Part shown: positions 16,521-25,476 of the stretch, in pieces | Layout: each line of letters starts with the position of its first letter | Position numbering within the stretch: the stretch's first letter is position 1 | DNA from: Imperialibacter roseus | Lineage (GTDB): Bacteria > Bacteroidota > Bacteroidia > Cytophagales > Cyclobacteriaceae | Direction: 5' to 3' | Assembly: GCF_032999765.1 (NCBI RefSeq) | Contig: NZ_CP136051.1 | Span: 5,040,501 to 5,104,500, forward strand | Length of the DNA: 64,000 nt | Notes under the pieces: model-generated | Databases searched by the model: none | What the model saw: only the letters and a program-made list of their open reading frames with translations | Told to the model about the DNA's origin: nothing | Program-made: the position numbers and the translations under genes

Positions 16521-18773
16521 ATGCCGCACAAAAACATCAACCGAAGAAATTTCCTCCAGCAGGGGGCTATTATAACCGGAGGCGTAGCCCTTACTCCCCT
16601 TGTTGGTTACGCCTCCCCAAAACCCATTACAGCACAAAGTACCCTGGCCGATGAGCCCATGTGGTACCAAAGGCCTCTTCGGATGCTGCAAACCGTGCTG
16701 AGGGAGCCTGACGCTGTCAACTACAATGCACAAGCGGTGGTGGACTACATGCTCAAGACCGACTGCAATACGCTGGTGGTCAACGCCGGTGGCATCGTCG
16801 ATTTCTTCCAGAACCCACTGCCCGCCGCCAATATCAACCAGTTCATGGGGAAGAACGACATCCTGAGAGACATTACCAACGCCTGCCATAAAGCAGGGAT
16901 TAAAGTGATAGGTCGTGTCGACTTCCGTGGTGTGGAAGAAAAGATATTCAGGCAATTTCCTGACTGGTTCAGCTACGACGATACTGGCAAGCCGATTCAG
17001 CTGGGCTACACACGGCCTCAGCTTTACGCCTCCTGCTACACCAGCTACCACCGGAATGAGCACGCCGAACAGTTCATCAAATACATCGTCGGGGAATATG
17101 ATATTGACGGTATTTGGCACAACAGCATTGGCGTGGGTGGTATCTGCCACTGCTCCCGCTGCAAAGCATCATACAAAGCAAAGACAGGAGCCGATCTGCC
17201 GGTTTATGCTACTGCCTCAGACGAAGATTTGAAACAATATATGGTTTGGAAATCAGAGGTGGCCGACCAACACATGCGACGAATGAAAGAAACGGTAAAG
17301 GCTTTTGGAAAAGAAAAGGCCTATTCGGCTGAAGTTTTCAGCATGTTTGAGTCGGGCGGGAAGGTAGACTCCGGGATTGACCTCTACAACGCCAGGGAGC
17401 ATTTTGATTACCTTGTGAGCGTGGCTTTTCTCACGGAAAATTCGGAGCACATTCATTACGAAGACCTGAACTATGCCAATACCATCGTCAGGTTCCTTAA
17501 ATCAATGGCACCGGAAAAAGAGGCTGTGATTCTATACGGTGGCAACGGCACTGCCCACCGCTATGTGATGGATCCGCCGCAGGACCTGAAAATCTGGCTT
17601 TGGGAGGGATTGTCAGCCGGGGGCAGGTTTTGGAACTGTAGTTTCACCGGCCAATACCCAGGCGCCACGCACGACAGAAGGAATGCTTATAACCACCAGG
17701 ATACTTACAGCTTCATAAAAAAATATGAACACTTGCTCGCCCATCATGTGCCTGTGGCCAATGTGGGGATTTACTACTCCAGGCCCACAAGGCTATTTTA
17801 CAGAAACAAGCCACCAGAAGGAGACAGCTTCGATGACGCCATCAAGGGAATAGAAAGGGTGCTGGCAGAAAATCACATCCCCTATCATTTTATTCCGGAC
17901 GACCAGATAAGCACTGACCGACTGAAAAAGTACAAGGCCATTATCATGCCCGACGTCAAATGTCTTTCCGAAAATGAAGTAGCACTCCTTCAAAACTTTG
18001 TAGCCGGAGGCGGAAAGCTTCTGGCTACGTACGAAACCAGTCTTTACAGCGAGGATGGATTACCAAAAAAAGACTTTGGTCTGGCTGACGTTTTTGGATG
18101 CCACTTTACCGGGGAAAAAGTGAACACAAGAAAAGACTGCTATCAATACATTAACGACCCCAGTCACCCAATTGTAAGTCCCGATAGCGCCAGGACTGAA
18201 CTGCTTATCAATGCTGGGTTTACCCTTTTGTGCGAGGCGAATCCAAGTGCTAAGAAAATTTGCACATATACCCCTTTGGTGCACAACCAGCCCCCGGAAA
18301 AGGCCTGGACCAATGAGTGGGCAAAAGAACTCCCCACTGTTCTGGAGCATGACTATCAAAAAGGAAAGGTGATCTATTTTGCTAACCAACCAGACCAGGT
18401 TACCCACGCCATGGGGCACCCCGACATGAGCAACCTCCTTCTCAGGAGCCTCCAATACCTGGCTGGAGAAACCATCCCAATCTCCACCAATGCGCCGGAA
18501 AGCGTCCATTTAGGGCTCACGCAGTCAGCAAGGGCTGAAGGCGAGTACATTGTCACGCTGGTGAATACCACGTCCGGCCAGGGTCGACCTATAAGACGGC
18601 TAGTGCCTGTAAATGCTGTTAAAATTTTGCTTGACGCAGATGGAAAGACATTGAAAAAATTTGAAGTCATGAGGTCTCAGGGAGCTTGCAAAGTGGAGTT
18701 GAAAGATGATAAGGTGGAAGTAACTCTTGAAAGGTTGGAGGATTATTTCAGCCTGTTTGTGAAGATGGGGTAA
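16521..18773 (+). CDS. Tat-exported glycoside-hydrolase-like protein (GHL6 / beta-galactosidase trimerisation)
   Basis: A 750-residue protein with a twin-arginine signal (RRNFLQQG, residues 8-15, then a hydrophobic stretch). Residues ~60-370 form a TIM-barrel-like domain of the hypothetical glycosyl hydrolase 6 type (VNAGGIVDFF, GIKVIGRVDFRGV, GIWHNSIGVGG). Residues ~420-640 look like a beta-galactosidase trimerisation domain (KYKAIIMPDVKCLSENEVALLQNFVAGGGKLLATYET). A small beta domain ends the protein. Possible catalytic acids cannot be fixed from sequence alone. Export through Tat suggests a cofactor or early folding. The substrate is unknown. It has its own short upstream region. Confidence 0.75.
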   Translation: MPHKNINRRNFLQQGAIITGGVALTPLVGYASPKPITAQSTLADEPMWYQRPLRMLQTVLREPDAVNYNAQAVVDYMLKTDCNTLVVNAGGIVDFFQNPLPAANINQFMGKNDILRDITNACHKAGIKVIGRVDFRGVEEKIFRQFPDWFSYDDTGKPIQLGYTRPQLYASCYTSYHRNEHAEQFIKYIVGEYDIDGIWHNSIGVGGICHCSRCKASYKAKTGADLPVYATASDEDLKQYMVWKSEVADQHMRRMKETVKAFGKEKAYSAEVFSMFESGGKVDSGIDLYNAREHFDYLVSVAFLTENSEHIHYEDLNYANTIVRFLKSMAPEKEAVILYGGNGTAHRYVMDPPQDLKIWLWEGLSAGGRFWNCSFTGQYPGATHDRRNAYNHQDTYSFIKKYEHLLAHHVPVANVGIYYSRPTRLFYRNKPPEGDSFDDAIKGIERVLAENHIPYHFIPDDQISTDRLKKYKAIIMPDVKCLSENEVALLQNFVAGGGKLLATYETSLYSEDGLPKKDFGLADVFGCHFTGEKVNTRKDCYQYINDPSHPIVSPDSARTELLINAGFTLLCEANPSAKKICTYTPLVHNQPPEKAWTNEWAKELPTVLEHDYQKGKVIYFANQPDQVTHAMGHPDMSNLLLRSLQYLAGETIPISTNAPESVHLGLTQSARAEGEYIVTLVNTTSGQGRPIRRLVPVNAVKILLDADGKTLKKFEVMRSQGACKVELKDDKVEVTLERLEDYFSLFVKMG

Positions 18774-18875
18774 TGATGTAATTCATTTCGGATTGTTGCC
18801 CTTGTTAACTAATTTTCATTCACTTATATTCATTCTTTTTATTTAGCGGGAGAACAGAACTTAATAACACCTACT

Positions 18876-21713
18876 TTGCACCGGATAAAAGATTTGATTC
18901 TGGCTTTATATTTAATGGTGAGTTTTCTTACTTCACCAGCTCAAAGTATCACGGGCGTGGTGATTGACAGTGCCACCGGAAGCCCCCTCCCCTTTGCGAA
19001 TGTATTTGTCGACAACACTACTATTGGCACAGTGACCGACGCCGACGGCAAGTACGCCTTGAAAGGAGTCAGCCCGGGAAAAATGACTTTGGCTGCTTCC
19101 TTCGTTGGCTATATTACCAAGTCGGTATCGATTGACCTCAAAGAAGGAGAGCCACTACAGAAGGACTTCTCCCTGACTCCTCAGGAAAAACAGCTCGACG
19201 AGGTAGAGCTTACTTCGAGAAGGGATAGAAAGTGGGAAAAACAACTGGAAAGGTTTGAAGAAGTATTTATCGGCAGCAGATACGACCCACTGGTAAATAA
19301 AACCAAAATCCTTAACCCCTGGGCCATTGACTTCGAAGAAGGAAAAACCAGCAATGGGATGCGCTATTTTTCCGCCACCTTCAACCAGCCTTTGGAAATT
19401 GAAAACCTGGCCCTGGGTTACAAGCTGATTTATCATTTGAATGTGTTTAGCCAAACCCGGAATGGCACTTTGTATCAAGGCCCGGTACAGTTTGTTGAAA
19501 TGGACACTCTCTTTGAAGACTTGTCAAAAAAATGGATGGAAAACAGGCAAAAAGCCTATCAGTCTTCATTGCGGCATCTCTTCAAGTCGATGATAAGAAA
19601 CGACCTCAGCGCACAACATTTTGATATTTATCAATCAAAAAGTTTTGCGCTTACCTATATCCGAACCAATAGTTTCGACTACGAAAAAGGCAATTCCATT
19701 GAGCCTTTCTCTTTGGACAGGGCCATCAGGCCAGGACAGCAAATTGGCGAATTCAAGATCGTTTCTTCCAAACGTTTGGAGGTGCACTACACCGGCATGT
19801 CGTGGCCAAACACCTATTATCACGACGTTTACCATCCCATTAGCTGGATTACCCTTAAGGGGGGCTCCACAGAAGTGACGAGCAAAGGCGTGCCTCTCGA
19901 TCCCTCAGATATTGTCATTTCGGGGCACATGGCCAGGGCCAGGGTGGCACATCTGCTCCCTCACAATTACACCCCGGGCGACACGGTGTCGGCATTCAGC
20001 TCGACTGAGGAAATCATGATCGCCCAACAGCAATACAAGCAGAATAGCCTTCGTGAGAAGCCCCATCTGATTACGGACAAGCCGTACTATTACCCTGGCG
20101 AAACCATTTGGTTCAGTGGCCAAATGCTGTACCAGAACGCTCTGATGGGCGACACCCTGAGCCGGGTACTTTATGTTGATGTGATCAACCCATTCCGCCA
20201 GATTGTAAAAACAGAGGCATTTCCGATTGAAAACGGTAAAGTCACCGGACAACTAGCTCTTCCGTCATATATACAAGCCGGCGATTACAACCTAAGGGCC
20301 TACACACGGTGGATGCAGAACTTCCCTTCGAGCGACATCACTTACCAGCCATTGCCAATAATTAACCTTTACGAGACGGTAGTAAATACAACGGTGCTCG
20401 GCGACAAGACGACCGATCCTGATTTACTGATCTCGATCAACACTGACAAAGACCGTTACCGACCCCGCGACAAAGTGCAAGTGTCATTGACCGTAATGGA
20501 TACAGACGGAGGGGCCATTACGTCCAATCTGACTGTGTCGATTACTGACACACTTCGGGTAGCCTCGGTCCCAACAAGCCCAACACTACAGCACGCCTAT
20601 AACTGGGTGCTCAACGGAAAGCCTACCCCCTACTTTACCCAACCGCAACATCAAATCGAATATGGCATCAGCGTGAGTGGGCAGTTTCTCAACAAAAAAG
20701 GAGAACCCGAAGCCGCCAATATTACCATCGTGCAAGGCGAATACGAAGACTATGGGGTGGTAGCGGCCGACTCGACTGGCAAGTTTTGGGCAAGTGGTTT
20801 ACAGTTCAACGATAGCTCAGCCATTGCGATGGCTGCGATCAATGAAAAAGGCAGACCACACGGATCGGTGGTGCTGGCAAAGCAAGCTGTACCAGAAGTA
20901 AAAGCACAGCTTACCAACCTCAACCTGACTGTTAAAGAACAGGAGTTGCCGCAGCCCATCTTTTCTCTCCCGACCGATGTCGACTATACATTGCTCAATG
21001 AAGTGGTGGTGGAAAGCTCCAAGATTGAACCTCTGTCGGAAAGGAACTATGGCTTTGGCCCTGGCGATAAAACTTTTACACAGGAAGACATTCAAAAATC
21101 TTCCGGGCAGGGAGTGATGTCTATTATTGAAAGAGGCATGCCTGGTTTTAATAGAAATGGCATGTATCGGAAAAACTATGGAACAGCCAGAGGAAACTAT
21201 TATCCTACACCGTTGGTCATTATCGATGGTCAGCGATTTCAGGAACAGGCACCTCCGGAGCCAGGCAATACCGGAGTTGATTATTTAGACCGGCTCAATC
21301 CCGCTGATATTAAAAGCATCACGGTCTACACCTACAACGCCGGAGTCTTTGGTATGGCTGGGTTTGACGGAGTTATTATGGTAGAAACTAACCTTGGAGG
21401 AGAAAGAAAACAGAATGAAAAGCCCACCATTTTCAATAAAGACGGCTTCAGTCTTTACACGATAAAAGGCTACACCCCGGCACAGGAATTCAGAGCACCC
21501 AATTATTCTCAGCGAAAGGAAAGCCATAGCGAGCCTGACACCCGCACCACCATTTACTGGAATCCTTCCCTCGTCACCGACAGTGAAACAGGTAAAGCTG
21601 AGTTTTCCTTTTATGCCGCAGACTCTCCAACGGTTTACAGGATCGTGGTGGAAGGCATGACAGAGGACAACACGCCGGTGAGGGAAGTGAGGTACTTACA
21701 AGTCAGCAACTAA
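18876..21713 (+). CDS. Secreted protein with regulatory, macroglobulin-like and TonB-plug domains (copy 1)
   Basis: A 945-residue protein. The TTG at 18876 is preferred because it gives a full signal peptide ending SPAQS; the first internal ATG (18915) would leave too short a signal. Order: carboxypeptidase-D-like domain (24-105), a conserved block with KILNPWAIDFEEG (~110-370), a macroglobulin MG2-like domain (DKPYYYPGETIWFSGQM, ~395-500), beta domains, a TonB-plug-like segment (LVIIDGQRF to GVIMVETN, ~755-840), and a C-terminal beta domain. There is no outer-membrane barrel after the plug. Copy 2 follows in tandem 31 bp downstream. Function unknown; possibly a periplasmic or surface scaffold. 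Confidence 0.8.
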   Translation: MHRIKDLILALYLMVSFLTSPAQSITGVVIDSATGSPLPFANVFVDNTTIGTVTDADGKYALKGVSPGKMTLAASFVGYITKSVSIDLKEGEPLQKDFSLTPQEKQLDEVELTSRRDRKWEKQLERFEEVFIGSRYDPLVNKTKILNPWAIDFEEGKTSNGMRYFSATFNQPLEIENLALGYKLIYHLNVFSQTRNGTLYQGPVQFVEMDTLFEDLSKKWMENRQKAYQSSLRHLFKSMIRNDLSAQHFDIYQSKSFALTYIRTNSFDYEKGNSIEPFSLDRAIRPGQQIGEFKIVSSKRLEVHYTGMSWPNTYYHDVYHPISWITLKGGSTEVTSKGVPLDPSDIVISGHMARARVAHLLPHNYTPGDTVSAFSSTEEIMIAQQQYKQNSLREKPHLITDKPYYYPGETIWFSGQMLYQNALMGDTLSRVLYVDVINPFRQIVKTEAFPIENGKVTGQLALPSYIQAGDYNLRAYTRWMQNFPSSDITYQPLPIINLYETVVNTTVLGDKTTDPDLLISINTDKDRYRPRDKVQVSLTVMDTDGGAITSNLTVSITDTLRVASVPTSPTLQHAYNWVLNGKPTPYFTQPQHQIEYGISVSGQFLNKKGEPEAANITIVQGEYEDYGVVAADSTGKFWASGLQFNDSSAIAMAAINEKGRPHGSVVLAKQAVPEVKAQLTNLNLTVKEQELPQPIFSLPTDVDYTLLNEVVVESSKIEPLSERNYGFGPGDKTFTQEDIQKSSGQGVMSIIERGMPGFNRNGMYRKNYGTARGNYYPTPLVIIDGQRFQEQAPPEPGNTGVDYLDRLNPADIKSITVYTYNAGVFGMAGFDGVIMVETNLGGERKQNEKPTIFNKDGFSLYTIKGYTPAQEFRAPNYSQRKESHSEPDTRTTIYWNPSLVTDSETGKAEFSFYAADSPTVYRIVVEGMTEDNTPVREVRYLQVSN
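21423..21694 (+). repeat. Near-identical 3' segment shared with copy 2
   Basis: This 272-bp stretch aligns without gaps to 24280-24551. It includes runs of several tens of identical bases, such as over residues GYTPAQEF and VEGMTEDN. The rest of the two genes is far more diverged. Confidence 0.8.
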
Positions 21714-21744
21714 TGGCATAAAATATGCTTCGAAGCAGTAATTA

Positions 21745-24570
21745 ATGGTACCCTCATCACTTTTGAAGACCCTATCAAAATTACCTCCGCTTCTGCTTTT
21801 CGGGCTTGCTCTGTCATTAAATTCTGTAGCCCAGAGCTTCGTCATATACGGAACAGTCTATGACAAATCCACCAATAAACCCCTTCCTTTTGCCAATGTG
21901 TTTATCAACAACACCACAAGCGGTGCCGTCAGTAATGGCGAGGGAGAGTTTAGCATCCCCATTCCTGGCCCGGGATACATTGAAGTAGTTGCTTCCTTTG
22001 TCGGCTATGTCACCAGTTACGAGAAGGTAATGGTTAGCGGTAATCAACATGTAAAAATATCCTTTGCGCTCGAACCACTTGAAAAACAACTCAATGAAGT
22101 AGAACTCAAGTCAAAAAGAGACAAGAAGTGGGAAAGGCAGTTAAAAAGGTTCGAAGAGGTCTTTATTGGCTCCTACAATGACCCTTTGTCTTCGCAAACA
22201 AAAATACTAAATCCATGGGTGCTGGATTTTGATGAGGGTAAACTGAAAGGAGGCCAGAGATACCTCGCCGCCACCTGCTATCTACCACTCGAAATAGAAA
22301 ACACAGGCCTGGGCTACAAAATCATCTATCACCTGGAAGGTTTTCAGCAAACAAGAAGTGGTTTTAACTATGAGGGTCCCATACAATTTATAGAAATGGA
22401 TTCCACCGAAGCTATGTCAAAGACCTGGGATACCAACAGGCAAGAGGTATACCTCGGCTCGGTGAGGCATATGTTCAAAGCACTCATAAACGACCGGTTA
22501 AAGCATGAAGGATTCGAGGTTTACACTGTGAAACCAGAGGGCAAGCATCATGTAAGAACAAAGCGGCTGGAAGTTGACAAGGAGTTTATGCTCGACACCA
22601 TTTCGAGGTCCAAAATGCTAAAGCCCGGAGACCGAATAGGAGACTATAAAGTTCGGTCGCAAGCCCCTCTGGAAGTTCATTATTTCAAAAAAATATGGCC
22701 CAACCTTGTCTATGACGATGCCTACTATCCGGTAAGCTGGCTCACTTTCAAAGACTCGACGGTTGCAGTAAGCATCAAAGGTGTGCCGTATGACCCGAGC
22801 GAGTTGATAATTGCGGGTTATATGGCCAGAGACCGGGTAGCCCGAATGTTACCTTACAATTTCACCCCCGACAAAAGTTATACTTCATTCGACCCCGAGC
22901 CTTCTGAGATTGCCGTCAGGGGGATTAAATACAATGCGCTAAGGGAACGCCCATATGTTCAAACCGATAAACCTTACTACTATCCGGGGGAAACCATCTG
23001 GTTCAAAACCCAGATGCTTTTTCAAAACCCTCTTATGACCGACACTTTGAGCAGAGTCGTTTACGTCGACCTGTTGAACTCAGACAAAGCCATCATTCAA
23101 AGCAGTGCCTTGCCGATCAAGGATGGGGTTAGTCATGGACAACTACAACTCCCCGGTAATCTGACTCCCAGCCAGTACACCCTTCGATCCTACACGAACT
23201 GGATGCGGAATTTTGATGATAAGGACATTTTTTATCGATCAATCCCTGTGCTCAACCTTTATGAACAGGTGCAAAACACTGAAGCAAGGCCTTCAAGAAT
23301 AAAGAACCCTGATCTAATGGTCTCTTTAAGCACAGAGAAGGAGGTTTACAAACCGAGAGAAAAAATTGCTGTGCAAGTTGTTGTCGCCGATTCTGATGGA
23401 GTCCCAGTGATGGCGAATTTGTCGGTTGCCGTAACTGACACCTTGCACGTGGCTTCAGTGCCGTCCTCCACTACCCTGGAAGACGCATATGAATGGACCT
23501 ATCAGGCCTCCAGCGCTCAGCCCAAAGGCCCACCCGGCCATCAAATAGAATATGGCATTAGTGTGAGTGGAGAATTCAGAAACAAAAAGAAACTACCAGA
23601 GCAGGCATCGGTTACCATTGTGCAGGGAGAGTACGACGACTATGGCATTGTAGAAACAGACAGCACCGGAAGGTTTTGGGCCAGCGGGCTGCAGTTTGAA
23701 GATAGCGCTCAGGTGGCCTTCGGGGTAATAGATGCCAAGGGACGTCCTTTCGGCTCGGTAACAATCGATGAAAAAGTCCCGCTTAAGGCACCAGACTCTC
23801 TGCCTGTGCTACACCTGAACATAAAAGAAACTGCGATACCTCAACGCATTTTCGTTTTGCCAGATGAAGATGAGTACACGCTGTTGCAGGAGATAGTGGT
23901 AGAGGACACACCTATTGAACCGCTGTCGGAAAGTCAATACGGCTACGGCGCTGGCGACAAAACTTTTACGGAAAAAGATTTTGAAAAAAATCCCCAACTC
24001 ACCGTATTTGAATTCCTTGGAAGAAACGGCACTGGACGAACTAGCTTCCAACGGCACAATTGGGGCATCAAGGCAGCACCGCCTCTTATTATCATTGACG
24101 GATCGAGATATGGTGGAATCTACGGGGAAACCCCATGGCAATACCTTGAATCGCTGACAGTTGACATGATCAAAAGCATCAATGTGTACACTTACGGCGC
24201 AACCATTTTTGGCATGACAGGATCCGGCGGCGTGATCATGATTGAAACAAAACGAACAGAAAAACAGGCAGACGAAAGACCCACCATCTTCAACAAAGAC
24301 GGCTTCAGCCTTTACACGATAAAAGGTTACACCCCGGCACAGGAATTCAGACCACCCAATTATTCTCAGCGAAAGGAAAGCCATAGCGAGCCCGACACCC
24401 GCACGACCATTTACTGGAACCCTGCACTCACCACCGATAGCGAAACAGGTAAAGCCGGGTTTTCCTTTTATGCCGCCGACTCACCTACAGTTTACCGGAT
24501 TGTAGTGGAAGGCATGACAGAGGACAACACGCCGGTGAGGGAAGTGAGGTATATTGAAGTGAGGAAATAG
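21745..24570 (+). CDS. Secreted protein with regulatory, macroglobulin-like and TonB-plug domains (copy 2)
   Basis: A 941-residue paralogue of the preceding gene with the same domain order: signal peptide ending SVAQS, carboxypeptidase-D-like domain, KILNPWVLDFDEG block, MG2-like DKPYYYPGETIWFKTQM, plug-like LIIIDGSRYGG to GVIMIETK, and the same C-terminal domain. The N-terminal and middle parts differ widely from copy 1, but the last ~90 residues are almost the same. The 31-bp gap implies co-transcription with copy 1. A strong bidirectional terminator follows. The function is not known. Confidence 0.82.
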   Translation: MVPSSLLKTLSKLPPLLLFGLALSLNSVAQSFVIYGTVYDKSTNKPLPFANVFINNTTSGAVSNGEGEFSIPIPGPGYIEVVASFVGYVTSYEKVMVSGNQHVKISFALEPLEKQLNEVELKSKRDKKWERQLKRFEEVFIGSYNDPLSSQTKILNPWVLDFDEGKLKGGQRYLAATCYLPLEIENTGLGYKIIYHLEGFQQTRSGFNYEGPIQFIEMDSTEAMSKTWDTNRQEVYLGSVRHMFKALINDRLKHEGFEVYTVKPEGKHHVRTKRLEVDKEFMLDTISRSKMLKPGDRIGDYKVRSQAPLEVHYFKKIWPNLVYDDAYYPVSWLTFKDSTVAVSIKGVPYDPSELIIAGYMARDRVARMLPYNFTPDKSYTSFDPEPSEIAVRGIKYNALRERPYVQTDKPYYYPGETIWFKTQMLFQNPLMTDTLSRVVYVDLLNSDKAIIQSSALPIKDGVSHGQLQLPGNLTPSQYTLRSYTNWMRNFDDKDIFYRSIPVLNLYEQVQNTEARPSRIKNPDLMVSLSTEKEVYKPREKIAVQVVVADSDGVPVMANLSVAVTDTLHVASVPSSTTLEDAYEWTYQASSAQPKGPPGHQIEYGISVSGEFRNKKKLPEQASVTIVQGEYDDYGIVETDSTGRFWASGLQFEDSAQVAFGVIDAKGRPFGSVTIDEKVPLKAPDSLPVLHLNIKETAIPQRIFVLPDEDEYTLLQEIVVEDTPIEPLSESQYGYGAGDKTFTEKDFEKNPQLTVFEFLGRNGTGRTSFQRHNWGIKAAPPLIIIDGSRYGGIYGETPWQYLESLTVDMIKSINVYTYGATIFGMTGSGGVIMIETKRTEKQADERPTIFNKDGFSLYTIKGYTPAQEFRPPNYSQRKESHSEPDTRTTIYWNPALTTDSETGKAGFSFYAADSPTVYRIVVEGMTEDNTPVREVRYIEVRK
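24280..24551 (+). repeat. Near-identical 3' segment shared with copy 1
   Basis: Partner of 21423-21694, offset by exactly 2857 bp, with no insertions or deletions. The pattern suggests gene conversion between tandem copies. Confidence 0.8.
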
Positions 24571-24579
24571 CCAAAAATA

Positions 24580-24615
24580 GAAAGCCCTTCATGCCATATC
24601 GGCTGAAGGGCTTTC
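24580..24615. terminator. Bidirectional terminator between convergent genes
   Basis: GAAAGCCCTTCA (24580-24591) pairs perfectly with TGAAGGGCTTTC (24604-24615). It sits between the stop of copy 2 (plus) and the stop of the lipoprotein gene (minus). Confidence 0.75.
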
Positions 24616-24633
24616 GATCTTGTTCAAGTCCTT

Positions 24634-25356
24634 TTATAGGTTCTCTACTTCTTCCTGCAAGTTGTTTCTCACAAGCAGTCCGGTTGCAAGGCTCGATAAC
24701 AATAGCCTGTCTCTTTCACTTAACGACGTGTCGAACCACACCCTTCCTTTGTTGAGGGTTTCGACGGCCCCTACCACCTTGTCGCCCTGGAGGAATTCAT
24801 AGCCAAACGCCTGTGTTTGCGGGATTTTTGACCCTTGCAGTTTGGTTATTCCTTTTATGGTAAAGTACTCATCGCCTTTTTCATCCAAAACTACTCCCTG
24901 ACACTTGGCGGTCAGTTGCTGGTTGTTTGGGTTGAGCAAAAGAAAGTCGAAGCGCTGAAGCCCTGGCTGGGAAAAATAGATGGCGCCTGCAAAGACATCC
25001 TTTTGCTTCAGAGGAATCTGAAAATACCCTTTGGCCAGGGAAAGGTGGTTGTCCTTCAGGCGGCTGTCTCCCAGAAAGTTTACCCCAGCGCCAGCCTCTT
25101 TGTTTACTATGTTGAAAGCGAGGCTTTCCTTTCCGCCAGAAAAGTCAACAAGGAAGGGAACAAGATAACTGAAGGTCATGCTGCGGTCAATCTTACTTGT
25201 TTCGTAAGGGCCAAAGTTAATGACCTGGTTGACCTGCCAGCCATTTTTACCCTGAACCTCATACGACTCTGCGCTAGTGGCGAAGTCTTGCTGAAGTGAT
25301 ACATGAGCAGTTTTGCATGAAACTGCTACTAAAAAAATAAACGCTAGTCTTTTCAT
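24634..25356 (-). CDS. Hypothetical lipoprotein
   Basis: A 240-residue protein from the ATG at 25356, which gives a compact lipoprotein signal (MKRLAFIFLVAVSC). The frame is open upstream to 25428 but lacks signal character there. The mature part is mostly beta-strand with no known motif; a SLSERDRLLLSSLATGLLVRNNL helix-like end is notable. It probably sits on the periplasmic face or the surface. No operon partner: it is flanked by terminators on both sides. Confidence 0.65.
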   Translation of the reverse strand: MKRLAFIFLVAVSCKTAHVSLQQDFATSAESYEVQGKNGWQVNQVINFGPYETSKIDRSMTFSYLVPFLVDFSGGKESLAFNIVNKEAGAGVNFLGDSRLKDNHLSLAKGYFQIPLKQKDVFAGAIYFSQPGLQRFDFLLLNPNNQQLTAKCQGVVLDEKGDEYFTIKGITKLQGSKIPQTQAFGYEFLQGDKVVGAVETLNKGRVWFDTSLSERDRLLLSSLATGLLVRNNLQEEVENL

Positions 25357-25428
25357 ATTGAGTTTTAAAAATGAAAAAGACATAGCAACTCCAATGCCAG
25401 ATTTATCTTTTCCGACCGGGTGAAACAA

Positions 25429-25455
25429 AAAAAGGCCGCACTGGGCTACCTTTTT
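25429..25455 (-). terminator. Terminator of the RCC1/cadherin gene
   Basis: AAAAAGG/CCTTTTT arms with a partly paired GC-rich centre. On the minus strand a seven-T run follows. It lies 22 bp past the stop of the 1795-residue gene. Confidence 0.6.
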
Positions 25456-25476
25456 GTATTGTCTGATTAGGGCAGG

